Shown here: piece by piece, positions 1 to 8,187 of the stretch
Layout: every line of letters starts with the position of its first letter
Position numbering within the stretch: position 1 is the stretch's first letter
Assembly: GCA_003508005.1 (NCBI GenBank)
Contig: DNUE01000064.1
Span: 25,056-89,055, forward strand
Reading direction: 5' to 3'
Source: Desulfobulbaceae bacterium
GTDB taxonomy: Bacteria > Desulfobacterota > Desulfobulbia > Desulfobulbales > Desulfobulbaceae
DNA: 64,000 nucleotides
Made by a program: the position numbers and the translations under genes
Notes under the pieces: generated by a model
Database searches by the model: none
What the model saw: only the letters and a program-made list of their open reading frames with translations
What the model was told of the DNA's origin: nothing

Positions 1-546
1 AAAGACCAGCACGCCGATCACCGAAATCGTCCAGTACAGGCTGGAACTCTTGAGAAAAATGTTGACGATGGAGGCGAGGATGATCCCGATCAGCCCCATG
101 AACAGGAACGAACCCATGGCGGAGAGGTCCCGCTTGGTCACCAGGCCGTACACCGCCATGGCGCCGAACATGCCGGCGGTGATAAAAAAGGTGCCGGCTA
201 TGGAAGCGGTAGTGTAGGCCAGGAAGATCGCCGACAGGGTCAGCCCGTTCAGCACCGAGTAGCCGACAAACAGGCCGGTGGCAGTGGCGGGCTGTATTTT
301 TTCGATCCGGGCGGACAGGAAAAAGACCAGGCCAAGTTCGGCCAAAATCAGGATGAAAAAAAGCGGGGTGGCGACAATGGCCCGGGCCAGCCCGGTATTG
401 GCCGTTAGGAAGGCGATTCCCCCGGTGAGCGCCAGGCCGATGGCCATCCAGTTGAACACCTTGGCAAGAAAGACCGTGGAGGCCTCCTGCCGTGCTTGGG
501 CCTGGGTGACAGTAAGGGTTTGCGTTGCGTAGCGTGGCTCGGTCAT
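1..546 (-). CDS. Bax inhibitor-1 (YccA/YbhL) family membrane protein, 3' end cut by window
   Basis: The minus-strand frame opens at an ATG at 544-546 and runs off the window after 182 codons without a stop. The translation begins MTEPRYATQTLTVTQAQARQ. It then shows about five successive hydrophobic segments, including stretches near WMAIGLALTGGIAFLT and YSVLNGLTLSAIF. The order and the short polar cytoplasmic N-terminus match the Bax-inhibitor-1/YccA/YbhL family, which usually has seven membrane segments and about 230 residues, so roughly 50 residues are missing. A good ribosome binding site (AAAGGAG, reverse of 556-562) sits 9 nt upstream. The gene is divergent from cooC across a 91-bp gap and is probably not part of the glycan locus. 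Family members act in the inner membrane, some as ion-leak proteins or modulators of FtsH proteolysis; the role here is unknown. Confidence 0.85.
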   Translation of the reverse strand, partial: MTEPRYATQTLTVTQAQARQEASTVFLAKVFNWMAIGLALTGGIAFLTANTGLARAIVATPLFFILILAELGLVFFLSARIEKIQPATATGLFVGYSVLNGLTLSAIFLAYTTASIAGTFFITAGMFGAMAVYGLVTKRDLSAMGSFLFMGLIGIILASIVNIFLKSSSLYWTISVIGVLVF

Positions 547-637
547 ACTTCTTTACTCCTTTGCTGTTCGTGTTGTAAGTTTTTTGGTAATTGTAACCAT
601 TCTGTGCAGGAAGGCAACACTTTAAGGAAAAGTCACC
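547..637. promoter_or_regulatory. Divergent intergenic region between BI-1-like gene and cooC
   Basis: This 91-bp gap separates two divergent genes and must hold both promoters and both ribosome binding sites. AAAGGAG (reverse of 556-562) serves the minus gene and AAGGAA at 624-629 serves cooC. The middle is T-rich, but I cannot assign -35/-10 boxes with confidence. Confidence 0.5.
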
Positions 638-1393
638 ATGAAAATCGCAATCAGCGGCAAGGGAGGCGTCGGCAAGACCACGATTATGGCCCTGCTTGCC
701 CGGGAATTCAAACGCCGGGGCAAGAATGTTTTGGTCATTGACGCCGACCCGAGCCCCCACATGGCCCAAACGCTGGGCATCCGTCCGGAGGGGGTCACCC
801 CGATCGCCGAGATGACCAGGATTCTGGCGGAGCGCGCTGAAAAGACGCCTGGTTCGCCATTTTACCAGCTCAACCCGCAGGTCAATGACCTGCTGCAGGA
901 GTTTTTGCTCGAAGAGAACGGCTACAAACTGATGGTCCTTGGCGCTATCCAAAAGGCGGACGGTGGCTGCGCCTGCCCGGAGAGCCATGTGCTGCGCAAG
1001 ATGCTGAAAACAATGCTGCTGGCAGCCGACGAGGTGGTGCTCCTCGACATGGAGGCCGGCGTCGAGCATCTGGGTCGGGGGACCGTGGCCGGGGTCGATC
1101 ACCTGCTGATCGTGGTCATCCCCTCCAGCTCAAGCATCAGGACCGCCCTGAAAATCAAGAAGCTGGCCGACGAGGTGCGGATTCCCCGCATCTGGTTTGT
1201 CGGCAACCTGATTCAGGACGAGAGCGACAGGGCCTTTCTCGTGCAGGGCTTGGGCGTTGAGCCCATTGCCTGGTTTCCCGACGCACAGGCAATCAGGGGT
1301 GCCGAACGCCGGGAGGAGGCGGTGGTCACCGTTGCCGATCCCCTGGACAATGCACCGGCCATCCTCGCGGAGAGGCTCACCGCCGCCTGTTAG
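638..1393 (+). CDS. cooC: CooC-type carbon monoxide dehydrogenase maturation ATPase
   Basis: This 251-residue MinD/ParA-like P-loop protein has a deviant Walker A (GKGGVGKTT, residues 7-15) and a VIDADPS motif near residues 33-39. The diagnostic feature is a C-A-C pair at residues 111 and 113 within GGCACPES. CooC proteins use such a CxC motif at this position to bind nickel or zinc at the dimer interface. The later EAGVEHLGRGT block is also typical of CooC. Known members hydrolyse ATP to help insert nickel into the C-cluster of anaerobic CO dehydrogenase (CooS or AcsB-linked). The start is supported by AAGGAA 8 nt upstream. No CODH gene is visible in the window, so its client must lie to the left or elsewhere. 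The gene converges on the WbaP-like gene with a 23-bp gap and no obvious terminator. Confidence 0.9.
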   Translation: MKIAISGKGGVGKTTIMALLAREFKRRGKNVLVIDADPSPHMAQTLGIRPEGVTPIAEMTRILAERAEKTPGSPFYQLNPQVNDLLQEFLLEENGYKLMVLGAIQKADGGCACPESHVLRKMLKTMLLAADEVVLLDMEAGVEHLGRGTVAGVDHLLIVVIPSSSSIRTALKIKKLADEVRIPRIWFVGNLIQDESDRAFLVQGLGVEPIAWFPDAQAIRGAERREEAVVTVADPLDNAPAILAERLTAAC

Positions 1394-1416
1394 GCAGGGA
1401 ATACAGCGGAGGCTGC

Positions 1417-2847
1417 TCAATAAGCACCCTTGCCGGTAAAGATGCACACCACCGTCCGGGCAATGATTTTGAGATCATTCCACAGGGAGTAGTTGAGGAC
1501 ATACCAGTCGTCGAGCTCAACCCGCTCCTGGTAATCTCCCATGTCTGTGCGCATCATCACCTGCCAGGGCCCGGTGATTCCTGGCTTCATCGAGCAGTAG
1601 CGGCCGGCGCTCTCCTTGTCCTTGTTCTTGTAAAACTCCTCCAACTCCCTGCCGACAATGGGCCGGGCCCCGACCACGCTCATCTCCCCCTTGAGGACAT
1701 TGATGAACTGCGGCAACTCATCAAGGCTGGTCCGGCGCAGGAAACTGCCGAAGCGGGTAACCCGGGGATCGTTTTTCAGTTTGTAGCTCCGCTCCCATTC
1801 CTCCCGCAGTGCGGGATCCGCGGCCAGGAGCTGCTCCAGCTGCCGGTCGGCGTCCTGCACCATGGAGCGGAACTTCAGGCAAATGAACTCCCGACCGGTG
1901 GCGGTGATCCGCCGGTGACCGTAGAAAACCGGCCCCTTACTGTCCAGCTTGACGAGCAGGGCGATGCCCAGCAGAAAGGGGAGGGTCAGGACCAGGACCA
2001 GGGAGGAAAAAACCACATCAAAGGCCCGTTTCCAGGGGGTGTAGGGGTTGAAGCTGAGCACCAGCATATTGCCCAAGGACTGGATTTCCGCGTGATGCAG
2101 GCCGTAGATATACAGGTCGGGAACCAGGAAAATCTGGGCGCCGAGATCCCGGCACTCCCGGAGGATCTTGAATATCTTCCGCTCCGCCCGCATGGGCAGG
2201 GCGATATACACGTAATCAATATCGTTGACCCGGAGATAGGCGGCGATGTCACTGATCCTGCCGAGCAAGGGCTTGTGCAGGTCGCCCGGGTTTTCCGCCA
2301 GTTCGATCTTGTCGTCAAAGAAGCCGACCACCTCGATCCCGGCCCAGGGAATGGCTTCCAGCTGCCGCGCGGTCCGCATGCCCAGCTCTCCCGCGCCGGC
2401 AATGACCGCATGCCGGATATTCCTGCCCTGGGAACGGAAAAATCTGAGCAGTCTCCGCACCACCAGGTGCAAGACAAAAAGCAGCAGGGGACTGATGGTG
2501 GACCAGGCGATGAACACAACCCGGGAATACGCTTCGGAAATCTTGAAAATGAAAAAATAAAGGAGAAGAACCCCGACCACTGTTCCCCAGGCCTTGACGA
2601 TGACCAGAAACTCCCGGTAATACTTCCAGCCGCGCCAGGAGCGGTACAACTGGAACGTCTGGAAGCTGATGAAGGAGACGACAAAGACAACCAGTTCCAG
2701 CCAAGTGTAATAGGGGCTCCACGGGACACGGTACAGGGTGACCAGAACCCAGAGAAACCCGCAGACCAATGCACAGTCAAGGATATGCAGAATCCTGTAG
2801 ATGAAGGAGCTGCGTTCCCGCAGGTTCCAGGAAAGCGACGGCGACAT
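1417..2847 (-). CDS. Polyisoprenyl-phosphate hexose-1-phosphate transferase (WbaP/WcaJ-like)
   Basis: A 476-residue initiating phosphoglycosyl transferase. It should transfer a hexose-1-phosphate from a UDP-sugar to undecaprenyl phosphate at the inner membrane, the first step of O-antigen or exopolysaccharide synthesis. Four to five hydrophobic segments occupy about residues 10-135. A nucleotide-binding-like Rossmann domain follows with GAGELG near residue 151. A bacterial sugar transferase domain runs from about residue 270 to the end, with its membrane re-entrant helix, KFRSM, KNDPR, RRTSLDELPQ and GARPI. The C-terminus GKGAY resembles WbaP proteins, but the sugar (galactose or glucose) cannot be read from sequence. 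I chose the ATG at 2847 rather than an upstream one because it overlaps the preceding stop codon (TAATG) and has GAAGGGAAG just upstream, implying translational coupling. Confidence 0.9.
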   Translation of the reverse strand: MSPSLSWNLRERSSFIYRILHILDCALVCGFLWVLVTLYRVPWSPYYTWLELVVFVVSFISFQTFQLYRSWRGWKYYREFLVIVKAWGTVVGVLLLYFFIFKISEAYSRVVFIAWSTISPLLLFVLHLVVRRLLRFFRSQGRNIRHAVIAGAGELGMRTARQLEAIPWAGIEVVGFFDDKIELAENPGDLHKPLLGRISDIAAYLRVNDIDYVYIALPMRAERKIFKILRECRDLGAQIFLVPDLYIYGLHHAEIQSLGNMLVLSFNPYTPWKRAFDVVFSSLVLVLTLPFLLGIALLVKLDSKGPVFYGHRRITATGREFICLKFRSMVQDADRQLEQLLAADPALREEWERSYKLKNDPRVTRFGSFLRRTSLDELPQFINVLKGEMSVVGARPIVGRELEEFYKNKDKESAGRYCSMKPGITGPWQVMMRTDMGDYQERVELDDWYVLNYSLWNDLKIIARTVVCIFTGKGAY

Positions 2848-3791
2848 TATCTTCCCTTCAGGGGGGAAACGGACCACCAGCCCCGGTTCAAGCTGCACCG
2901 GCGGGCAAGGCCCCGCGGCAGCATGGTGTATCGTTTCCCCAGATTATAGGCGAAAAGTTTCACGGCATTGCGCATCATGCTTTCCGGCAGCCGCCAGTAG
3001 AGGTTTTCCCGGACGAGAAAGGCGAGTTCCGCGGCAACATAGCGCCGCCCCTCGCCTGTCGGCGAGCCGAAGCTCTCCAGGAGTTCACGATTCATGACAT
3101 GGGCGACCCCGATGTCAAAATAGCGGCGGAAGTCCTGGGTCACCGTGTAATTGTGCGAATGCAGGACACGTGCCTCGGCCGCATAAGCTACACAATAGCC
3201 CCTGCGCAGAAGTTTTGCCACCGTAAAGGTATCTTCACCGAACAGCAGCCCCTCCTGAAAATAACCAACCGCAGCCAAGAGATCCCGGCGGTAGGCGGCA
3301 AAAGAATTGGAAATAAAGGCGGTCTTGAAACCGAAGCGGACCCGATCCTCGAAAGAGCGGACAACGGAGCGCGCCGGATAGTTGAAATCCCGCAGGTGCC
3401 TGGCGAAACAGGAGGCGTCGGCATTGGGCAGCTGCCGGCCGTAGGTCGCCGCCACCCGTTCATCCGTCAGCGGAGCGAGCAGCTGTTGCAGGGCCTCCGA
3501 ATCAGCAGGCACCGCATCCTGGGTCAGATACACCACCAGGTCGCCGATGGCTGATCGCGCCCCCAAGCTTCGGGTCCCGCCATGATCAAAATCCTGCGGC
3601 GCAATCGAGATGACCCGGGCGCCGTACTTCTTCGCCAGGGCAAGGGTTTCATCGCCGGAGCCGGAATCGATGACCAGGATCTCGTCCGGTACCCGGCTTT
3701 GCTGACGCAGGGCGGCGAGCAGCTCCCTGAAGCGGGGGCCGCCGTTGCGGGTCGGGATAATGACCGATATAAGAGGTTGGGGAACAATCAT
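2847..3791 (-). CDS. GT2 glycosyltransferase, rhamnosyltransferase-like
   Basis: A 314-residue GT-A fold enzyme. The N-terminus SVIIPTRNGG, the VIDSGSGDET nucleotide-binding segment and the VVYLTQDAVPAD metal-binding region are typical of family 2 glycosyltransferases. The phrases QDFDHGGTR and YGRQLP with a following NYP resemble dTDP-rhamnosyltransferases of O-antigen clusters. It should act on the cytoplasmic face on a lipid-linked acceptor; the sugar assignment is inference and no dTDP-rhamnose genes are in the window. The start MIVPQPLISV is preferred over an in-frame upstream start because family homology begins here and the extension would overlap the previous gene. The stop overlaps the start of the WbaP-like gene. 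Confidence 0.85.
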   Translation of the reverse strand: MIVPQPLISVIIPTRNGGPRFRELLAALRQQSRVPDEILVIDSGSGDETLALAKKYGARVISIAPQDFDHGGTRSLGARSAIGDLVVYLTQDAVPADSEALQQLLAPLTDERVAATYGRQLPNADASCFARHLRDFNYPARSVVRSFEDRVRFGFKTAFISNSFAAYRRDLLAAVGYFQEGLLFGEDTFTVAKLLRRGYCVAYAAEARVLHSHNYTVTQDFRRYFDIGVAHVMNRELLESFGSPTGEGRRYVAAELAFLVRENLYWRLPESMMRNAVKLFAYNLGKRYTMLPRGLARRCSLNRGWWSVSPLKGR

Positions 3792-3799
3792 TGCCGCAA

Positions 3800-4630
3800 C
3801 TAGACCTTCAACAGCCGGACCGCCAGGTATTTCAACAACGCCCAGCAAAGATAGGGCGACGGATGTTTGCGGTAAAGGATTATCTCACTTTCGGCAGCAG
3901 CTCTGCGCAGGGCAAGGCCCATTTCCCCGCGCTGCCGCCAGCCACGGCCGTGCCATGCCCTTATCCCCGGTTCATACCGGATCAGCCACCCCTTGTCGCG
4001 CAGCCGCAGGCATAGCTCGATATCCTCCTTGTACAGAAAAAAATCCGGGTCAAAGACAGCCCCGCCGGCAAGCGCAACCTGGTCCAGGGCATTTTTCCGA
4101 CAGAACAGGAGGGCACCGCAGGCGGCGGGAATATTCTCCGGCAAGGCATACTGCCCCCGGTCGACCTCCCCCTGCCCCCGGTCAACCCAGCGGCCGTACC
4201 ATTTTCTGTAAATGCCCGTTGAATCGAGCAGGCCGGTGGCCTGTGCTGCCCGGAAATCATACCCCAGCAGCCGCCCTGTCAGCACGCCGACCCTCTCATG
4301 CTGCCGCATGGATTGCACCGCCAGGAACAGCGCATCGGCAGCGAGCAGGACATCCGGGTTGAGAAACAGCACATATTCCATTTCCTGTTCCAGGTGGCGG
4401 CAGCCGGCATTGTTCGCCCTGGCAAAACCGATATTGTCCTGGGGCGGCAGCATGACAACATTCTCTGCCTTGTCGATCCGGTCAAGATAGGCGGGATCAC
4501 GGGAGCCGGAATCCACCAGGTACACCCGCGCCGGCGGCAGCACCTGATTCTTCAGCGCCCGCAGGCAGGGCTCCAGCACCTCTTCGGAATCATGAGTGAC
4601 GATGATGACGGCAGTCGAGGACATGTGCAT
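3800..4630 (-). CDS. GT2 glycosyltransferase
   Basis: A 276-residue family 2 glycosyltransferase. It shows AVIIVTHDSEEVL at the N-terminus, YLVDSGSRD in the nucleotide-binding region, FLNPDVLL as the DxD-like metal site, and a FFLYKEDIELCLRLRDKGW acceptor/base region with the ED typical of WbbL-type enzymes. Three ATGs lie close together (4633, 4630 and 4624); GAGAG at 4635-4639 on the minus strand fits 4630 or 4624. The open frame extends further upstream, but that part is low complexity and overlaps the previous gene. It is the third of four tightly spaced glycosyltransferase genes leading to the WbaP-like gene, so it probably adds one sugar of the same repeat unit. Donor and acceptor are unknown. 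Confidence 0.85.
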   Translation of the reverse strand: MHMSSTAVIIVTHDSEEVLEPCLRALKNQVLPPARVYLVDSGSRDPAYLDRIDKAENVVMLPPQDNIGFARANNAGCRHLEQEMEYVLFLNPDVLLAADALFLAVQSMRQHERVGVLTGRLLGYDFRAAQATGLLDSTGIYRKWYGRWVDRGQGEVDRGQYALPENIPAACGALLFCRKNALDQVALAGGAVFDPDFFLYKEDIELCLRLRDKGWLIRYEPGIRAWHGRGWRQRGEMGLALRRAAAESEIILYRKHPSPYLCWALLKYLAVRLLKV

Positions 4631-4637
4631 CATTCTC

Positions 4638-5699
4638 TCAGAGAAAAATTTTGGCGTAGAGCCTGAGCAGGCCTTTGCCCTTGCCCTGCGACTCGCGCCG
4701 ACGCATGATGGACTGGACGACATCATTCTCCGCCCGCAGGATTCGCCCTCTCAACTCCCGCTCGCTAATACCGGGGGCGGCGAGGATGGTTCTCCTTTTC
4801 CTGAACACCTGCCGGGCGCCGCGCAGAAAGGCGATCAGCCCAGAGCAGTAACTGAAAAACTGTCCTTTCTTGATGACGAAAAGCAGCCAGAAAAATTGAT
4901 AGACAATGATGGCCGGCAGAAACCGGAACGCCATGGAAGCGCGGTAGTTTTTCAGCAGCAGATAGAGATTGTTCCTTGTGGAAAGCCTGACCGTAAACGG
5001 ATTAATCTTGGACCCGGTAGTGGCGCTGCCGATGTGGTAGACCCTGGCCGCCGGGACACAGCGGCAGGTCAAGCCGGCGCGGTTGGCCCGGAAATTGAGG
5101 TCCACATCCTCCAGGTAGGCGAAAAAATCCTCATCAAACAGGCCGAGCCGCTCCAGCATGAGGCGGCGGTACAGGGCTGCCCCGCCGCAGGCCCCGAACA
5201 CCCGGCGCTCCTTGCTGTACACTTCGCTGTCGCGCTCCATGGTACCGAGCCGGTACCCCACCCCTCCCCGCAGATAGCCGTCCCCGACCCCGTCCAGAAT
5301 CTCCCGTTCCCGGAAACTCAGCATTTTGGGGGCAAAAAAGGCATCATCGTGCTGTTCCGCCGCCTGGAGAAGCCTTTCCAGGCAGTCCGGGGCCAGTTCC
5401 GTGTCATTGTTCAGGAGAAAAACCAGCGGGCTGTCGCCGGCGGCGATGCCGCGGTTCACGGCCGCACTGAAGCCTAAGTTTTCAGACAGGGCAATGACCT
5501 TGACCGACGGATAGCTCTCCTGCAGAAAGTCCACGGACCCGTCCGCGGACCCGTTGTCCACGACAATGACCTGAAAAGAGGCGAACGTCTGCAGGAAAAT
5601 CGATTGCAGGCAGGTCTCAAGAAACTGCCTCCCGTTATAATTCGGGATAACGATATCGAGACCTGCCCTGGGACCAGGATACGCTCCCTGCTGCACCAT
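4638..5699 (-). CDS. GT2 glycosyltransferase, WbbL-like
   Basis: A 353-residue family 2 glycosyltransferase with DIVIPNYNGRQFL, VVDNGSADGSV, FLLNNDTEL (metal-binding) and FFAYLEDVDLNFRA blocks. This order is characteristic of WbbL/rhamnosyltransferase-type enzymes. After the catalytic domain (about residues 1-240), a C-terminal region with a hydrophobic patch near FLPAIIVYQFFWLLFVI (about 265-285) and a basic tail could anchor it to the inner membrane. It lies 6 bp downstream of the exported protein gene and 7 bp before the next glycosyltransferase, consistent with one transcript. Sugar specificity cannot be read. Confidence 0.87.
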   Translation of the reverse strand: MVQQGAYPGPRAGLDIVIPNYNGRQFLETCLQSIFLQTFASFQVIVVDNGSADGSVDFLQESYPSVKVIALSENLGFSAAVNRGIAAGDSPLVFLLNNDTELAPDCLERLLQAAEQHDDAFFAPKMLSFREREILDGVGDGYLRGGVGYRLGTMERDSEVYSKERRVFGACGGAALYRRLMLERLGLFDEDFFAYLEDVDLNFRANRAGLTCRCVPAARVYHIGSATTGSKINPFTVRLSTRNNLYLLLKNYRASMAFRFLPAIIVYQFFWLLFVIKKGQFFSYCSGLIAFLRGARQVFRKRRTILAAPGISERELRGRILRAENDVVQSIMRRRESQGKGKGLLRLYAKIFL

Positions 5700-5705
5700 T
5701 CCAGG

Positions 5706-6923
5706 CTACCTGGAATCCTGAAGCAGCAGATTATACACAGCCGGCAGGAACGGGTACGTCGGCGGAGGCGGAGGCGGGGGTGGCGGAGGTGGCGGATATT
5801 CCCTGGTCAGTTCAATGACATAGTAGTCAGGGTAAGGTTCATCTTCACTAGGGGGAACCACATAATCGCCGATCTTGATTTCCGATTCCGTTACCGGCCC
5901 CCAGTGGGAACTCCAAATCTCGTCACGCCGGTCGGTCAGCAGCATATTCCCGGCCCAGTCCATTGTGCCCTGGAATATCTGCCCGATATTTACAAAATTG
6001 ATGATGCACTCGGTGGAGAGAGTTAGGGTTACCTGATTGCCCTCGTGGAGAATTGTGGCCGTGACGGGCGTGGGATTCCAGATATACCAGTGTCCCGTAC
6101 CTTCCCCATAGCCGTAATAGCAGAACCCCTCCCAGGTATTCCCCCCGATGTCGGGGCCAATGATCTCGGGTGGAGGAGTTTCATCTGTGGACTGGTGGGG
6201 AGTGGTTTCGATCTCCGCACCGACGCTTACTGTTTCCTGCAGGCTGACAATCCCTCTGATCGGCGTATATTTCCCGTCCGGCTGCAGTTCATAGCCGCCG
6301 AAATAGCCCTGGGCGACCTGATCGCCCGCATCCTTCACGCTGCTGTTGTACAGCCCCGCCACCAGCCCGAATCGTTCCGCTGCAGCCACGGCCGTCACCT
6401 TGGGCTGGTCACCGCCAAGCCAAAGGCTGTCCGCACCAGGCGGGGTGACCAAATCGGTTTGGACATCGATGCGTTCATTGCTGGTCGGTACAGGGAGAGG
6501 CAACAGTTCATTGTCCCAACCATTGACTGTATAGACAGGGGTTCGCACTACCTGCCGGCGCTTATTGACCGCCAGGTACAGGTATTCCATCTCATGCACA
6601 GGAGAACTGGGAGCGGGCAGATGGCCCTGATACTGCCCGTTTGCTTGCTGCTCCATATCAATGAAAACAAAATTCGCGTCCTTGCGATAGCGAAAATAGC
6701 ACCTGACGGCGAAGATGCCCAAAGGATCGGATACGATGGCCTGAACAGAAATCGATTGACCGGAGGTAAGAAGCGGCATCACTGACTGCTCAATCAGGGT
6801 CTGGGGCATCTCCAGAGCAAAAACCTGAACAATCGGCATGCAAAGAACAAGCACCAGCATCACGGGAAAGGCCACCAGGTTTATCACATACTTCCTTCCC
6901 TGTTGCATGCGTTTCCCCGACAT
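5706..6923 (-). CDS. Exported proline-rich protein of unknown function with C-terminal LLL motif
   Basis: I do not recognise this 405-residue protein. A basic N-terminus and hydrophobic stretch (about residues 12-37, ending near QVFALE) form a signal peptide or membrane anchor. The next roughly 100 residues look like a beta-sandwich (an MPLLTSGQSISVQA to YLYLAVNKRR segment). The middle is rich in Gly, Thr and aromatics, and a run of 12 prolines precedes the end. The C-terminus LPAVYNLLLQDSR resembles the end of the exported protein at 11248-12030 (LAPTNYLLLQGKRK) and a segment of the beta-helix protein at 48116-50281 (IPPVLHLLLSST). It lies between two glycosyltransferase genes in a tight run, so a surface or periplasmic role tied to the glycan is plausible but unproven. 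Confidence 0.7.
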   Translation of the reverse strand: MSGKRMQQGRKYVINLVAFPVMLVLVLCMPIVQVFALEMPQTLIEQSVMPLLTSGQSISVQAIVSDPLGIFAVRCYFRYRKDANFVFIDMEQQANGQYQGHLPAPSSPVHEMEYLYLAVNKRRQVVRTPVYTVNGWDNELLPLPVPTSNERIDVQTDLVTPPGADSLWLGGDQPKVTAVAAAERFGLVAGLYNSSVKDAGDQVAQGYFGGYELQPDGKYTPIRGIVSLQETVSVGAEIETTPHQSTDETPPPEIIGPDIGGNTWEGFCYYGYGEGTGHWYIWNPTPVTATILHEGNQVTLTLSTECIINFVNIGQIFQGTMDWAGNMLLTDRRDEIWSSHWGPVTESEIKIGDYVVPPSEDEPYPDYYVIELTREYPPPPPPPPPPPPTYPFLPAVYNLLLQDSR

Positions 6924-6943
6924 ACAAAACGACCCCGAATTAA

Positions 6944-7909
6944 TTATAAGGTGGATTCCCTGCCGAGAACCTGTTTGACATAGTAAATGGGCTTGTTCTG
7001 TGACTCATGGTAGGTGCGGATCTGCAATTCGGAAATAAGGCCGAAGGTCACAAACTGAATCCCGATGAACACGAGGAGGATGGCGAGGAGAAGCAACGGC
7101 CGGTCAGCCAGGGGAATATCATAAAACTGCCGCTGCACGATCAGGACGAACGAAATCAAGGCACCGAGACAGAAGGATGCCATCCCGATCAGTCCGAAGA
7201 CGTGGATTGGCCGGTGGGAATAACTCATGAGAAATTTTACGGTGATCAGATCAAGAATGACCCGGAAGGTCCTGGATATGCCATACTTGGACTTCCCTCG
7301 CTGCCTTGGCCGGTGATTCACCCTGACCTCGGCGATGGAAATGCCTATGGCACTGGCGATAGCGGGGATAAAACGGTGCATCTCGCCGTACAGCCTGATG
7401 TTTTCGGCGACATCCTTCCTGAATGCCTTCAGGGTACACCCGTAATCATGCAATACCACGCCGGTGATCCAGGAGATAACCCTGTTGGCGATCATGGAGG
7501 GCAGGCGGCGGTTAAGAAAAGGGTCCTGCCGCTTATGCCGCCAGCCGGCGACCACATCATACCCCTCCCGGATTTTTTCCAGAAGCTTGGGAATATCGGC
7601 CGGATCATTCTGCAGGTCGCCGTCCATGGTAATGACAATATCGCCCCGGGAATAATCGAAACCGGCCGACATTGCTGCTGTCTGGCCGAAATTTCTCCGG
7701 AAATTAATCACGACGACATGAGGGTCGCTCCTGCAAATTTCCTTGATCAAATCGGCGGTCCTGTCCGTACTGCCGTCATTGATAAAAAGTATTTCATATG
7801 TGCAAGAGTGACTGTCCAGTACAGAGTGAAGCTCACGGTAAAGCTCCTGTACATTGCCTTCTTCATTATACAAAGGGACAATTATGGAAACATCAACTTG
7901 CGTATTCAT
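6944..7909 (-). CDS. Polyprenyl-phosphate glycosyltransferase (GtrB/ArnC/DPM1-like GT2)
   Basis: A 321-residue enzyme. It has an N-terminal GT-A domain (VSIIVPLYNEEGNV, FINDGSTDRT, VITMDGDLQNDP, the HRPRQRGKSKYG C-terminal block) and two C-terminal membrane helices near residues 235-260 and 270-295. This architecture is that of GtrB/ArnC/dolichol-phosphate-mannose-synthase-like proteins, which move a sugar from a nucleotide donor to polyprenyl phosphate for use outside the inner membrane. The gene heads the minus-strand run 7909 to 1417, with AGAG upstream of the ATG. The DUF2142-like protein at 20476-22359 could be a GT-C partner using such a donor; that link is inference. Confidence 0.9.
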   Translation of the reverse strand: MNTQVDVSIIVPLYNEEGNVQELYRELHSVLDSHSCTYEILFINDGSTDRTADLIKEICRSDPHVVVINFRRNFGQTAAMSAGFDYSRGDIVITMDGDLQNDPADIPKLLEKIREGYDVVAGWRHKRQDPFLNRRLPSMIANRVISWITGVVLHDYGCTLKAFRKDVAENIRLYGEMHRFIPAIASAIGISIAEVRVNHRPRQRGKSKYGISRTFRVILDLITVKFLMSYSHRPIHVFGLIGMASFCLGALISFVLIVQRQFYDIPLADRPLLLLAILLVFIGIQFVTFGLISELQIRTYHESQNKPIYYVKQVLGRESTL

Positions 7910-8187
7910 AGGAACAACTCTTTACCAGCAAATCTGCACGATGTAAAGTGCCTGAAAGACAAGCGGCAAGGTCCTTCCAAGCAACCTGTTGATTTTTATA
8001 TGTAATTTCAACAAAACAATAGCGCGCAGCCCTTGTTTATGGTATGCCATCTCTGCGATAACGAATAGTTGCATGGTAAAGGCATCTTTTTCGCAACGCG
8101 AAATGCCATTGCCGTATCGACTGTTTCGCGCAAGTCAGCGATAAGAGTGACTCATCGCATGAACAAACAGATTGGAGCCGGCCAGTG
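7910..8187. promoter_or_regulatory. Divergent intergenic region before glpD
   Basis: A 278-bp region between the minus-strand GtrB-like gene and plus-strand glpD. It is AT-rich at its left end and must carry both promoters. GGAG at 8174-8177 is the only clear element, a ribosome binding site for glpD. I see no RNA structure, repeat or reading frame with coding character. Confidence 0.4.
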
